NCBI GenBank assembly: GCA_009841145.1 | Contig: VXMJ01000029.1 | Span: forward strand, 19,590 to 83,589 | DNA: 64,000 nucleotides | Reading direction: 5' to 3' | Source: Caldilineaceae bacterium SB0661_bin_34 | GTDB taxonomy: Bacteria > Chloroflexota > Anaerolineae > Caldilineales > Caldilineaceae | Part shown: positions 1 to 8,623 of the stretch, in pieces | Layout: every line of letters begins with the position of its first letter | Numbering within the stretch: the stretch's first letter is position 1 | Made by a program: the position numbers and the translations under genes | Notes under the pieces: model-generated | Database searches by the model: none | Told to the model about the DNA's origin: nothing | Seen by the model: only the letters and a program-made list of their open reading frames with translations

Positions 1-334
1 GCACGGCTTGGTTCAGGATGGCGTTGAGGTCCGGACCGCTACCGGACTGGCTGATGCCGACCAGGCAGGTGCCGGGATGCAGGGGATGAACCCCCAGGTA
101 GGCGGCCATGCCCGTGCGAAACAAATGCACCGGCATGTGCTGGTGGGCTCCCAGCAGATAGGCTCCATACATGGCGGCATGACGGCTTGTGCCGCGGGCG
201 ACCATGGTGAAGGATGTGATCCCGGCCGACTTGATCCGGGTAGCCACCTCTCCCATGGCTATGAGATTCGCACGTAGGCAGGTCCGAAGCCGGTCCGGCT
301 GCGAGCGGATTTCGGTGTACAGAATCGAAGTCAT
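1..334 (-). CDS. SIS-domain sugar isomerase (3' end beyond window)
   Basis: Only the first 111 residues are present; the gene runs off the left edge. It starts at an ATG whose A is base 334. The visible part is the first half of a phosphosugar isomerase (SIS) domain of the GlmS/AgaS kind. EIRSQPDRL at residues 8-16 resembles the EIxEQPxxL start of GlmS isomerase domains. It is followed by FTMVARGTSRHAAMYG (42-57) and the phosphosugar-binding strand LVGISQSGSGPDL (91-103). No glutaminase or helix-turn-helix domain precedes it, so a stand-alone amino-sugar-phosphate isomerase or deaminase in the cytosol is likelier than full GlmS or an RpiR regulator. It is divergent from the acyl-CoA dehydrogenase gene. 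Confidence 0.8.
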   Translation of the reverse strand, partial: MTSILYTEIRSQPDRLRTCLRANLIAMGEVATRIKSAGITSFTMVARGTSRHAAMYGAYLLGAHQHMPVHLFRTGMAAYLGVHPLHPGTCLVGISQSGSGPDLNAILNQAV

Positions 335-501
335 GGGAGCGCCAAGAAGGAATCCAAGAAAAAGGTGGGCCTGATGTCTGCCGCCTGGCAGGAGAAGCAC
401 ATCCCGACCGTCGAACTGGGTTTGGGGGTTGCAATCGACATCGGCCCTCGTTCGGCCCTAAGATTACATTCAGCCAAGTCGCAACCCATGGGAACTCACC
501 G

Positions 502-1641
502 ATGAATTTGGAGTTGACCGCCGAGCAGCACAAGATCCAGGAACAGCACAGGGAATTTGCCGAAGCGGTGATCATTCCATCTGCTGTCGAATGGGACAGG
601 ATTGCCGACTATCCCCATCCGCTGTTCGAGCAGGCTGCTGAGGCCGGCTTGACCAACCGGATTGTGCCGGTTAGGCACGGTGGACGCGGCCTGTCCGTGC
701 TGGACGCAACCATCGGCAACGAGGAGCTTGGTTACGGCTGCACCGGGATCTCGACTGCCCTCACCATCAATGAACTGGGCCTCCTGCCGCTGCTGCTGGC
801 CGGATCGGAAGACCAACAGGCGGCATGGTTGCCGGGAATTCTGGCTGATCGCGAGGTCGTCTCGTTCTGTGTTACCGAGCCGGAGGCGGGGTCCGACGTA
901 GCCGCCTTGCAGACGACCGCTGTCAGGCAGGGAGACAGGTGGGTGCTCAACGGAACGAAGTTGTGGATTACCGGCGGCAACGCCGCCGCGTGGCTGGCGG
1001 TATTCGCCGTCACCGATCCCGACCAGGGCCACGAAGGTCTCAGTTGCTTCTTTGTGCGTGCGGATGCCCCGGGCATTGTTCGCGGCGCTCCCATTGCCAA
1101 GATGGGACAGAGGGCAGCCCCTGCCGTGCGCATCGAGTTTCAAGACTGTGCCGTGCCGGAATGCCACATGCTCGGTAGTCGCGGAAGCGGTTTCCTGACC
1201 ATTATGCAGACCTTCGACACCAGCCGGCCGCTTCTGTGCGCCCAGGCTGTGGGTCTGGCGCGGCGGGCGCGGGATGAAGCTGTTGCTTATGCCGGCCGCC
1301 GCCGCGCGTTCGGCCAGACCATCAGTCGGTTCCAGGGGGTTGGGTTCATGTTGGCGGACATGGACATTCGCGTAGCGGCCGGACGCGGTCTTGTTCGCCA
1401 TGCCGCTTGGCTCAGGGATGAGGGGGCCGGAAACACCCGGGAAGCGGCGATCGCAAAGGCCTACTGCGGCGAGGCGGCCATGGCCAGCGCCACCGACGCG
1501 GTGCAGGTCTTTGGCGGGGTCGGCTACAGTGCCGACCAGCCGGTCGAGAAGCTCATGCGCGATGCCAAAATCTTTCAGATTTACGAGGGAACAACCCAGA
1601 TCCAGCAACAGATAATCGTACGCGAGCTGTATCGGTCCTGA
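502..1641 (+). CDS. acyl-CoA dehydrogenase
   Basis: FAD-dependent acyl-CoA dehydrogenase of 379 residues, the usual length for the short/medium-chain family. It should form the alpha,beta double bond in an acyl-CoA and pass electrons to electron-transfer flavoprotein. An N-terminal helical domain is followed by the flavin-contact segment FCVTEPEAGSD (about 130-140) and WITGG. The C-terminal end carries QVFGGVGYS and IYEGTTQIQ, in which the Glu sits at the position of the catalytic base of MCAD/SCAD. Substrate chain length cannot be read from the sequence. No other beta-oxidation gene is adjacent, so it may serve amino-acid or fatty-acid breakdown. The ATG has only a weak GGAA upstream. Confidence 0.93.
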   Translation: MNLELTAEQHKIQEQHREFAEAVIIPSAVEWDRIADYPHPLFEQAAEAGLTNRIVPVRHGGRGLSVLDATIGNEELGYGCTGISTALTINELGLLPLLLAGSEDQQAAWLPGILADREVVSFCVTEPEAGSDVAALQTTAVRQGDRWVLNGTKLWITGGNAAAWLAVFAVTDPDQGHEGLSCFFVRADAPGIVRGAPIAKMGQRAAPAVRIEFQDCAVPECHMLGSRGSGFLTIMQTFDTSRPLLCAQAVGLARRARDEAVAYAGRRRAFGQTISRFQGVGFMLADMDIRVAAGRGLVRHAAWLRDEGAGNTREAAIAKAYCGEAAMASATDAVQVFGGVGYSADQPVEKLMRDAKIFQIYEGTTQIQQQIIVRELYRS

Positions 1642-1832
1642 TGGCCGACATTGGGAATCGGGACCGCGTTCCGGCAGATTGGATCCGGTTGGAAAGAGTT
1701 TCGAACCTACCTGGCCGAAATTGATCAAGGCTGCTTCAGACCCTACAATGCCGGACTTACGCCCTCAAGGTGGATCGTCAATCACTCCCGGCGCCGGCGC
1801 GCCGGCTCACAGGCCGAATTGCTGGAGGCTGC

Positions 1833-3890
1833 ATGGCTGAATTCCCGATGTCCAACATTCGCAACATTTCCCTGCTGGGGCACAGCCGTTCCGGCAAGAC
1901 CACTTTGGTGGAGTCTCTGCTCTACCACAGTGGCGCCATTCCCCGCATGGGCGATACGGCGGACGGCTCGACGGTGTGCGACTTCGACGACGAGGAGAAG
2001 GCGCGCGGCATTTCGCTCAGCTTGGCGGTTGCCTCCCTCGTGCACAGCGGCGCCAAGGTCAACCTCGTCGACACCCCCGGCGACCCGAGTTTCCTGGGCG
2101 AGGTGATCAGCGGAGTTTCGGTAACCGAGTTGACCCTGATTCTGGTGGATGCAGTGGCCGGTGCCGAGGTCGGTACCGAGTTGGCGTGGACGCGGATCCA
2201 GGCCGAAGGCCAGCCAGTGGCGATTTTGGTGAACAAGATGGACCGTGAGAACGCCGACTGGGAGCGTGCCTTGGAGAGCTTGGAGGAAGCCTGTCCCGGA
2301 GCTACGCTGGTGCCGTTCCACCTGCCCATCGGACAGGCGCTCGATTTCCGGGGCATCGTGGACCTGGCGGCGGAGGTTGCCTGGATGGGCGACGGCGGTC
2401 AGACTTCGGAACTGCCGCACGACCTGTCCGACGAGATTGAGGAAACCCGGATGGTGTTGGTAGAGGCGGCTGCCGAATCCGACGACGAACTGATGGAGAA
2501 GTACCTGGAGGGCGAGGACCTGTCTGCGGCCGAAGTCAAAAAGGGCCTTGCCGCGGGTGTGGCCGGCGGCACCATCGTTCCCGTGTTCGTGTGTTCCGCG
2601 ACCGCCGGCATCGGCGTGCACTCCCTGCTTGACCGGCTGGTCGAGGTGGCGCCGGGGGCGGACCAGGCGGAACTGCCGCTGGTGGATGGTGGCCAGCCCG
2701 AATCGAGAGCTGAAGCACCTGCACTGGCCCTGACCTTTCGCACGATCATCGACCGGTACCGCGGGCGTATCAACTACGTTCGGGTTTTCAGCGGGACCTT
2801 GGCCAAGGGTAGCATGGTCAAATGCAGCGGCTCCCCAGCCGCCGAACCGTTGGTCAACCTGCATGCGGCACAAGGAAACGACTTGGACAACCAGGACTCG
2901 ATCGGCCCCGGCGATATCGGCGCCGTCTCCAAGCTCACCGGGGTGCAATCCGGCCAGGCCTTGTACGATGCGGACAGCGAGCCGGATGTGGTTCTGCCAA
3001 CGTACCCCAATCCGCTGTTCAGCATGGCGGTGGCCCCGGCGACCCAGGCCGACAGTGCCAAGCTGGGCCAGTCCCTGAGCCAGGTGGCGGAGGAGGATCC
3101 GACCCTTAGCATCGTCAACATTCCGGAAACCAAGCAGACAGTCATACAGGGAGTTGGCGAAATCCAGGTGGACGTGGCCCTGAAGCGACTGGAATCGGGT
3201 TTCGGCGTCGGGGTACTGGCGTCAACTCCCAAGGTGCCCTACATGGAAACGGTCACGCGGGTTGGCCAAGCCCAGTATCGGCACAAAAAGCAGTCCGGCG
3301 GAGCCGGGCAATTCGCAGAGGTTCACATGCGGGTAGAGCCGCTCGACCGGGGCAGTGGTTTCGAATACGAAAGCGAGATTTATGGCGGTGCCATTAGTTC
3401 GGTGTACCTGCCTTCCATCGAGAAGGGCGTGAAACAGGTGATGGACGAAGGGGTGGTGGCCGGCTTCCCGGCCGTCGATCTGAAGGTTGTGGTCTTCGAC
3501 GGCAAGGAACACCCCGTCGATTCCAAGGACATTGCGTTTCAGATTGCAGGCCGGGAGGTCTTCAAGATGGCGGCCAGCGAAGCCGGTGCCACGCTGTTGG
3601 AACCGATCTACAGCATGGACATCTCCGTGCCCGAGGACTGCATGGGCGACATCATGGGCGACCTGACCAACCGGCGCGGCCGGGTGCTGGGCATGGAACA
3701 GGAAACCAACCGTTCCGTGGTCAAGGCCGAAGTGCCCTTTGCCGAGATCATGCGGTACGGCACGGACCTTCGATCCATGACCCAGGGACGCGGGACCTAC
3801 GAGATCGACTTTCTGCATTATGAGGAGGTTCCGAAGCACCTGGTGGCGAAGGTCATCGAGGGCAACAAGGCGGAGGAAGAGGACGAATAG
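1833..3890 (+). CDS. elongation factor G-like GTPase (EF-G paralogue)
   Basis: Translational GTPase of 685 residues with the domain order of EF-G: a G domain with P-loop GHSRSGKT (16-23), DTPGD (80-84) and NKMD (134-137), then domains II-V ending in the EF-G C-terminal fold. It resembles the FusA2/EF-G-like group rather than housekeeping EF-G: the loop before GKT lacks the usual AHIDAG and the switch II sequence is DTPGD. Canonical EF-G has DTPGH there, and that His helps trigger GTP hydrolysis. GGAGG four bases before ATG 1833 supports this start over the upstream in-frame GTG/ATG codons. No ribosomal protein genes or tuf adjoin it, so it is not the str-operon fusA. Its exact role is unknown. 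Confidence 0.88.
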   Translation: MAEFPMSNIRNISLLGHSRSGKTTLVESLLYHSGAIPRMGDTADGSTVCDFDDEEKARGISLSLAVASLVHSGAKVNLVDTPGDPSFLGEVISGVSVTELTLILVDAVAGAEVGTELAWTRIQAEGQPVAILVNKMDRENADWERALESLEEACPGATLVPFHLPIGQALDFRGIVDLAAEVAWMGDGGQTSELPHDLSDEIEETRMVLVEAAAESDDELMEKYLEGEDLSAAEVKKGLAAGVAGGTIVPVFVCSATAGIGVHSLLDRLVEVAPGADQAELPLVDGGQPESRAEAPALALTFRTIIDRYRGRINYVRVFSGTLAKGSMVKCSGSPAAEPLVNLHAAQGNDLDNQDSIGPGDIGAVSKLTGVQSGQALYDADSEPDVVLPTYPNPLFSMAVAPATQADSAKLGQSLSQVAEEDPTLSIVNIPETKQTVIQGVGEIQVDVALKRLESGFGVGVLASTPKVPYMETVTRVGQAQYRHKKQSGGAGQFAEVHMRVEPLDRGSGFEYESEIYGGAISSVYLPSIEKGVKQVMDEGVVAGFPAVDLKVVVFDGKEHPVDSKDIAFQIAGREVFKMAASEAGATLLEPIYSMDISVPEDCMGDIMGDLTNRRGRVLGMEQETNRSVVKAEVPFAEIMRYGTDLRSMTQGRGTYEIDFLHYEEVPKHLVAKVIEGNKAEEEDE

Positions 3891-3928
3891 GCCTGCGGCG
3901 CAGACCGGCGATCGCCAGCCCGGGCGAA

Positions 3929-3958
3929 AACCCGCCTCCGGGGCCGTCCCGGCGGGTT
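3929..3958. terminator. inverted repeat after EF-G-like gene
   Basis: AACCCGCC and GGCGGGTT form an 8-bp stem around a 14-base loop in the 87-base gap between the EF-G-like and glycosyltransferase genes. There is no T tract, so it may be a weak or factor-assisted terminator. Confidence 0.35.
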
Positions 3959-3977
3959 CGGTTCGGCAAGGTGTTCC

Positions 3978-5516
3978 GTGAATGAGGTGTTTGGGTATAC
4001 CTGGCTGGCGTTTGCACTGACAGCGGCCTGGTCGGGCATTGGCATTTGCCTGGCCGGCTACGGTTTCAACTCGTTGTGGCTGGCCGTCCGCGCCTTGTGC
4101 CACGTCCGGCGGGTTGCCGACGGAACGGGCATGCCGGACGGCCCATGGCCGGCCGTCACGGTGCAGATCCCGCTCTACAACGAACAGCATGTCGCACGAC
4201 GGGTGATCGACTGTTGTGCCCGGCTCGAGTATCCGAACGACCTGTTGCAGATTCAGGTCCTGGACGATTCCGAAGACCGGACGCGGCATTTGGCGGAGGG
4301 GCGGGTTCAGTATTGGCGAGAGCGGGGAGTGGATATCGACCTGCTGCCGCGATCCGAGCGGGACGGTTACAAGGCGGGGGCTCTCCGGGCGGCCTTGGGC
4401 ACCGCCACGGGCGATTTCATGTGCCTATTCGACGCGGACTTTCAGCCGCACCCTCGGTTTCTCAAGGCGGTGTTGGCTCCCATGTTGCAACCGGGACGGG
4501 AACGGTGCGGGTTTGTCCAGGCCCGTTGGACATCTGCCAACCGACAACGGTCCAGATTGACGGATGCCGTCACGGTGGCGCTCGAAGGCCATTTCGCAGT
4601 GGAGACGCGAGCCCGGTGCCTGCAGAGCCACTGGTTTGCGTTCAATGGTTCCGGCGGCATTTGGCGCAGGCAGTGCCTTGAGGATCCCGCGGTCGGTGGC
4701 TGGTCGACCGCCAGCCTCTGTGAGGACCTCGATCTGAGCTATCGGGCTCAGTTGGCCGGCTGGCAAGGGCGGTATCTGGATTCGGTGGCGGTGGCTGCGG
4801 ATGCGCCGGAGCGCTGGGCGGACTTTCGCAGCCAGCAGTTCCGCTGGGCCAAGGGATCCGTACAAACTTTGTTGCGGTTGGCTGGCCCCGTCCTGCGTTC
4901 GGGACGGCGGCCGCCATGGCATCGGATCCAGGCGATGTTCCACATGGCCGGCTATCTGGTTAATCCCTTGTTGCTGGCGGGGTTGTTGCTGACGGGGCCA
5001 CTCCTGGCTCTGGATGTCGACTTCCCGCGCTGGCTGCCATGGCTAATTCCGGGCGCGTTCGGTCCCTTGGCACTTCTTGTGGCCGGGCAGTGGCGCCTGC
5101 GGCGCCCGCTGGGTTGGGACCTCGCGGCAACCTGCAGCGTATTGCTCCTGGCCGGTGTCGGGTTGTGCTGGAGCAATTCGGTGGCGGTTTGGGAGGCCGC
5201 ACGGCATCGGCATAGCGAATTCCTTCGCACCCCGAAGTCGGATTGCCGGTTCGCTGTGGCCGAGACCTATGCCCGGGATCCCTGGCCGCTCGAAAACCGC
5301 ATGCTCGTTCCGGAAATCCTGCTGCTGCTGTATGCCGGACTGGTTCTGGGGACCGCTATCCACGCCCGGGCACCGGCGATCGGCTGGGTTGCCCTCCTGG
5401 GCCTGCTGGGGTTCGGAAGCGTTGCGTGGCATACCTGGCGCGATCGATGGTACCGCGGCCGATGGAGCCGCATTCGACCCGGCGGGTCGGAACACGCCAG
5501 GCCGGGCCACATTTGA
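3978..5516 (+). CDS. membrane GT2 glycosyltransferase, glucomannan/cellulose-synthase-like
   Basis: Processive family 2 glycosyltransferase of 512 residues. It begins with a hydrophobic segment (about 8-30). The cytosolic catalytic domain shows QIPLYNE, DDS, DADF (D,D residues for the nucleotide sugar and metal), GSGGIWRR, EDLDLSYR (catalytic Asp) and QQFRWAKGS, the QxxRW motif of processive beta-glycan synthases. Four or so membrane segments follow from about residue 320. The architecture matches CslA-type glucomannan synthases and bacterial relatives that make or export a beta-linked polysaccharide. The start is GTG, with AAGG just upstream. There is no PilZ domain and no partner export gene beside it, so polymer and donor sugar are open. 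Confidence 0.85.
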   Translation: MNEVFGYTWLAFALTAAWSGIGICLAGYGFNSLWLAVRALCHVRRVADGTGMPDGPWPAVTVQIPLYNEQHVARRVIDCCARLEYPNDLLQIQVLDDSEDRTRHLAEGRVQYWRERGVDIDLLPRSERDGYKAGALRAALGTATGDFMCLFDADFQPHPRFLKAVLAPMLQPGRERCGFVQARWTSANRQRSRLTDAVTVALEGHFAVETRARCLQSHWFAFNGSGGIWRRQCLEDPAVGGWSTASLCEDLDLSYRAQLAGWQGRYLDSVAVAADAPERWADFRSQQFRWAKGSVQTLLRLAGPVLRSGRRPPWHRIQAMFHMAGYLVNPLLLAGLLLTGPLLALDVDFPRWLPWLIPGAFGPLALLVAGQWRLRRPLGWDLAATCSVLLLAGVGLCWSNSVAVWEAARHRHSEFLRTPKSDCRFAVAETYARDPWPLENRMLVPEILLLLYAGLVLGTAIHARAPAIGWVALLGLLGFGSVAWHTWRDRWYRGRWSRIRPGGSEHARPGHI

Positions 5517-5540
5517 GCGGGCCGGCACCTGCTGTTGGAT

Positions 5541-5546
5541 TAGAAT
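5541..5546 (+). promoter_or_regulatory. possible -10 element of the polA operon
   Basis: TAGAAT lies 33 bases before the small gene that leads the polA operon. No good -35 hexamer is seen 16-18 bases upstream. The same hexamer is the -10 of the strong rnpB promoter in this window. Confidence 0.3.
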
Positions 5547-5578
5547 GGCGTGTATCCTGACAAGGCACCGGGCACGAT

Positions 5579-5791
5579 ATGAAGGGCAGGCGCGACAAAC
5601 TGACGTGGACGCACGACAAGCGTGAGGTCGTCACGCTCTCCAACACGTCCAAGCGGAATTTCATTCTGGAATTGCCGACCGGTCGTTGCCGGCTTGACGC
5701 CGGGCGCAGAATGCAGACGATGGCATCCCTCCTTGAACAACCCGCCATCCGCAAGCTTGTCGACCAGGGCGACCTGACGGTGGATCGCTGA
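5579..5791 (+). CDS. small conserved-looking protein upstream of polA
   Basis: A 70-residue basic protein that I cannot assign to a family. It has a short polar N-terminus, then NFILELPTGRCRLDAGRR, which looks like a beta hairpin, then a helix-like SLLEQPAIRKLVDQGDL. It has no signal peptide, membrane segment or Cys pair. It ends 14 bases before the polA ATG and sits in the same strand and spacing pattern as polA-argS-serA, which favours a real gene over a chance frame. Function is unknown; a DNA- or ribosome-associated role would be guesswork. Confidence 0.6.
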   Translation: MKGRRDKLTWTHDKREVVTLSNTSKRNFILELPTGRCRLDAGRRMQTMASLLEQPAIRKLVDQGDLTVDR

Positions 5792-5805
5792 CGGTTCGGT
5801 CTCCC

Positions 5806-8607
5806 ATGAAAACCTGTGTCCTGATCGACGGACACTCGGAGGCCTATCGCGCCTATTTCGCCATGAGCCGCGCCAATCTGGCGGTGCGCGAAACAGGCGA
5901 ACAAACCGGGGCCGTATTCGGTTTCCTGCGCCAACTGATCGCAGTGATTCGGGAATACAACCCGGATGCGGTGGTTGTGGCCTTCGATCCCAAGAAGACG
6001 TTCCGGGATGACCTCTTTCCGGCCTACAAGGCCACCCGTGAACGCATGCCGGACGATCTGCGGGGCCAGATTGGCCGCATCCACCAAGTGTTGGATGCCA
6101 TGAACATCCGCACGCTGACAGTGGACAACTACGAGGCGGACGATGTGATTGGCACACTGGCCGCGCGTGCCGAAGCGGCCGGCATGCAAGTTCTGATCAA
6201 GACTGGCGATCGCGACTTGTTCCAACTGGCTACGGATCGCGTGCGGGTCATCTACACCTCCTCGCGCAGCCGGGGACGCAACGACATTTTCGACGGTGCG
6301 GCCGTGGAGCAGCAGTTCGAGGTGCGCGCGGAGCAGTTCGTGCACATGAAGGCTCTGCAGGGGGACAACTCGGACAACATTCCGGGTGTGCCTGGGGTAG
6401 GCCCGAAGAGCGCGGCCAAACTCGTCAAGCAGTTTGGGAGCGTTCAGGGTCTTTATGACGGGTTGGAAGGAATTACAGCCAAGAAGCTGAAGCAGAACCT
6501 GAGGGAACACCGCGACCAGGTTCAACGCAACTTGGAGCTGGTGCGCATCGTTCGGGACGTTCCGTTGGAGTTTGATCTGGACGACGCGGCTCCGCTGCAA
6601 CCAGACCATGTGCGTCTGGCCGAGCTCATGAAGGAGCTTGGACTTCAGTCGACCCTGAACCAGTACAACGAACTCCTGGTCGGCCAGGGCGGCCTTTTCG
6701 ACGACGGCCTGTCACCGTTGATGTCGACTGCGGAGCAGGAACGGTTGGACCGTGCGGCCGGCTACGTCTCCGTTACCACGGAAGTGCAGCTGCAGGAACT
6801 GGCGGCTTCATTGCAGGCATGCGCCAATATGGCCTTCGACTTCGAAACCACCAGCATCGATGGCCTGACGGCGGACGTTGTGGGCCTGGCACTGAGTTGG
6901 GATGTTGGGAAGGCGGCCTACATTCCGATCGCGCATGAGACGGGAAGCCAGTTGCCGTGGGAACAGGTACGCAATTCCTTGGCAGCCGTGTTCGCCGACG
7001 GGAAGGTGGCCAAGACAGCCCACAATGCAAAGTACGACCTGATGGTGGCTCGCGGCAACGGCCTCGAGATCGTAGGCGAGTTGCACGACACAATGCTGAT
7101 GGCGTATGCGGTGGATGCCGGCCAGCACCGACTTGGCCTGAAGGATCTGGCCCTGAGGGAACTGGACGTGGTCATGCAACCCATCACCGACTTGATCGGT
7201 ACGGGACGCAACCAGCAGTCGTTCGCGTCGGTCGATCCAGAGCAGGCCGCGGTCTATGCCGCGGATGATGCAGCTCAGACGCTGGCGTTGTATCACCGGT
7301 TCAAGTCCGTGCTCAAGGCAGGCGGCCTGTGGAAGCTGTACGCTGATATCGAATTTCCGCTGGTGTCGATCCTGGCGGACATGGAAACACGTGGCGTTAG
7401 GCTGGACCGAAACTACCTGCTGAAACTGCAGGCGGAATACCGGGAGCGACTTGAGGCGCTGGTGGCCCGCATGTACGAATTGGCCGGCCGCGAGTTCAAT
7501 GTCAGGAGCACGCAGCAGTTGAGCCAGGTTCTGTTCGACAAAGGTGGCTTCGATCTGCCCACGAAGGGTCTGCGCAAGACCAAGTCCGGCAATTACAGCA
7601 CGGCGGCCGGGGTTTTGGAGGACCTGGAGGTTCGGCTCAGGGGCGAGGACACGCTGACCGAGCGGCAGGCCGCGGGACTTGGCACCATTCTTGAATACAG
7701 GCAGTTGCACAAGCTGAGCAGCACCTACGTAGACAACCTGCTGGCCATGATGGATGCCGAGACCGATCGCGTGCACACGAGCTTCAATCAGGCTGGCGCG
7801 GCCACCGGCCGCATGAGCAGCAACAATCCCAACCTGCAGAACATCCCGATTCGGACAGAAGAGGGCCGGCGCCTGCGACGGGCTTTTATCGCGGAGCCGG
7901 GACACGTGATGCTGGCCGCCGACTACAGTCAAGTTGAACTCAGGGTATTGGCCCATGTGGCAGGGGACGAACGACTGACCCGTGCCTTCCAGGAGGAACA
8001 GGACATCCATGCCATCACGGCGGCCGAACTGTTCCGCGTGCCGTTGGCCGACGTTGACCGTAGCCAGCGCGCTCTGGGCAAGACCATCAATTTCGCCACC
8101 ATCTACGGCTCGACCGCCTTTGGTTTGAGCCAGCGCACGGAAATGTCTGTCGCGGAGGCCGAGGAGTTTCTGACCCGGTATTTCGAAACCTATCCCAAGG
8201 TGGAGCAATGGGTGGAAGACACCCGGCAGGCCGCGGCGCGCGACGGACATGTCACCACCTTGACCGGTCGCAAGCGGCTATTCCCGGAGTTGCAGGGCGG
8301 CAAGCTGCCCCCGCAACAGCGTCGTGCAGTGGAACGCGCGGCCATCAATGCACCCATTCAGGGCAGCGCTGCTGATATTCTGAAGATCGCCATGGCCCGT
8401 GTGGAGCGTGTCCTGGAGCGCTGCAACCTAGCCGGCTGCATGCTGCTGCAGGTGCACGACGAACTGGTGCTGGAAGTCCCCGAAAGGGAGTTGGCCCAGA
8501 CGGCGTCCGTGGTGAAGCAGGAGATGGAGCAGGCGTTTTCGCTGCACGTGCCCTTGCGGGCCGATGTCGAGACAGGATTGAATTGGCGGGATCTGACCCC
8601 GGTATGA
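5806..8607 (+). CDS. polA: DNA polymerase I
   Basis: Full-length 933-residue DNA polymerase I for Okazaki-fragment processing and repair gap filling. The 5'-3' exonuclease domain (about 1-290) has EADDVIGTLA, GDRDLFQL and the helix-hairpin-helix PGVPGVGPKSAAKL. The 3'-5' proofreading domain keeps all three motifs: DFE (345-347), HNAKYD and YAADD. It is therefore probably active, unlike Taq-type enzymes. The polymerase domain has motif A DYSQVELR (Asp706), the O helix with KTINFATIYG, where Phe at the discriminating position selects deoxynucleotides poorly against dideoxy, and motif C VHDE (Asp885). argS starts 16 bases downstream, suggesting cotranscription. Confidence 0.98.
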   Translation: MKTCVLIDGHSEAYRAYFAMSRANLAVRETGEQTGAVFGFLRQLIAVIREYNPDAVVVAFDPKKTFRDDLFPAYKATRERMPDDLRGQIGRIHQVLDAMNIRTLTVDNYEADDVIGTLAARAEAAGMQVLIKTGDRDLFQLATDRVRVIYTSSRSRGRNDIFDGAAVEQQFEVRAEQFVHMKALQGDNSDNIPGVPGVGPKSAAKLVKQFGSVQGLYDGLEGITAKKLKQNLREHRDQVQRNLELVRIVRDVPLEFDLDDAAPLQPDHVRLAELMKELGLQSTLNQYNELLVGQGGLFDDGLSPLMSTAEQERLDRAAGYVSVTTEVQLQELAASLQACANMAFDFETTSIDGLTADVVGLALSWDVGKAAYIPIAHETGSQLPWEQVRNSLAAVFADGKVAKTAHNAKYDLMVARGNGLEIVGELHDTMLMAYAVDAGQHRLGLKDLALRELDVVMQPITDLIGTGRNQQSFASVDPEQAAVYAADDAAQTLALYHRFKSVLKAGGLWKLYADIEFPLVSILADMETRGVRLDRNYLLKLQAEYRERLEALVARMYELAGREFNVRSTQQLSQVLFDKGGFDLPTKGLRKTKSGNYSTAAGVLEDLEVRLRGEDTLTERQAAGLGTILEYRQLHKLSSTYVDNLLAMMDAETDRVHTSFNQAGAATGRMSSNNPNLQNIPIRTEEGRRLRRAFIAEPGHVMLAADYSQVELRVLAHVAGDERLTRAFQEEQDIHAITAAELFRVPLADVDRSQRALGKTINFATIYGSTAFGLSQRTEMSVAEAEEFLTRYFETYPKVEQWVEDTRQAAARDGHVTTLTGRKRLFPELQGGKLPPQQRRAVERAAINAPIQGSAADILKIAMARVERVLERCNLAGCMLLQVHDELVLEVPERELAQTASVVKQEMEQAFSLHVPLRADVETGLNWRDLTPV

Positions 8608-8623
8608 TCTTCCCGGAGCAAAC

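Noticed and set aside
496..1728. 410-codon minus-strand frame opposite the acyl-CoA dehydrogenase
   Set aside because: The plus-strand gene has intact family motifs over the same span; the antisense product resembles nothing.
6808..8250. 480-codon minus-strand frame inside polA
   Set aside because: Shadow of the polymerase gene caused by high third-position GC.
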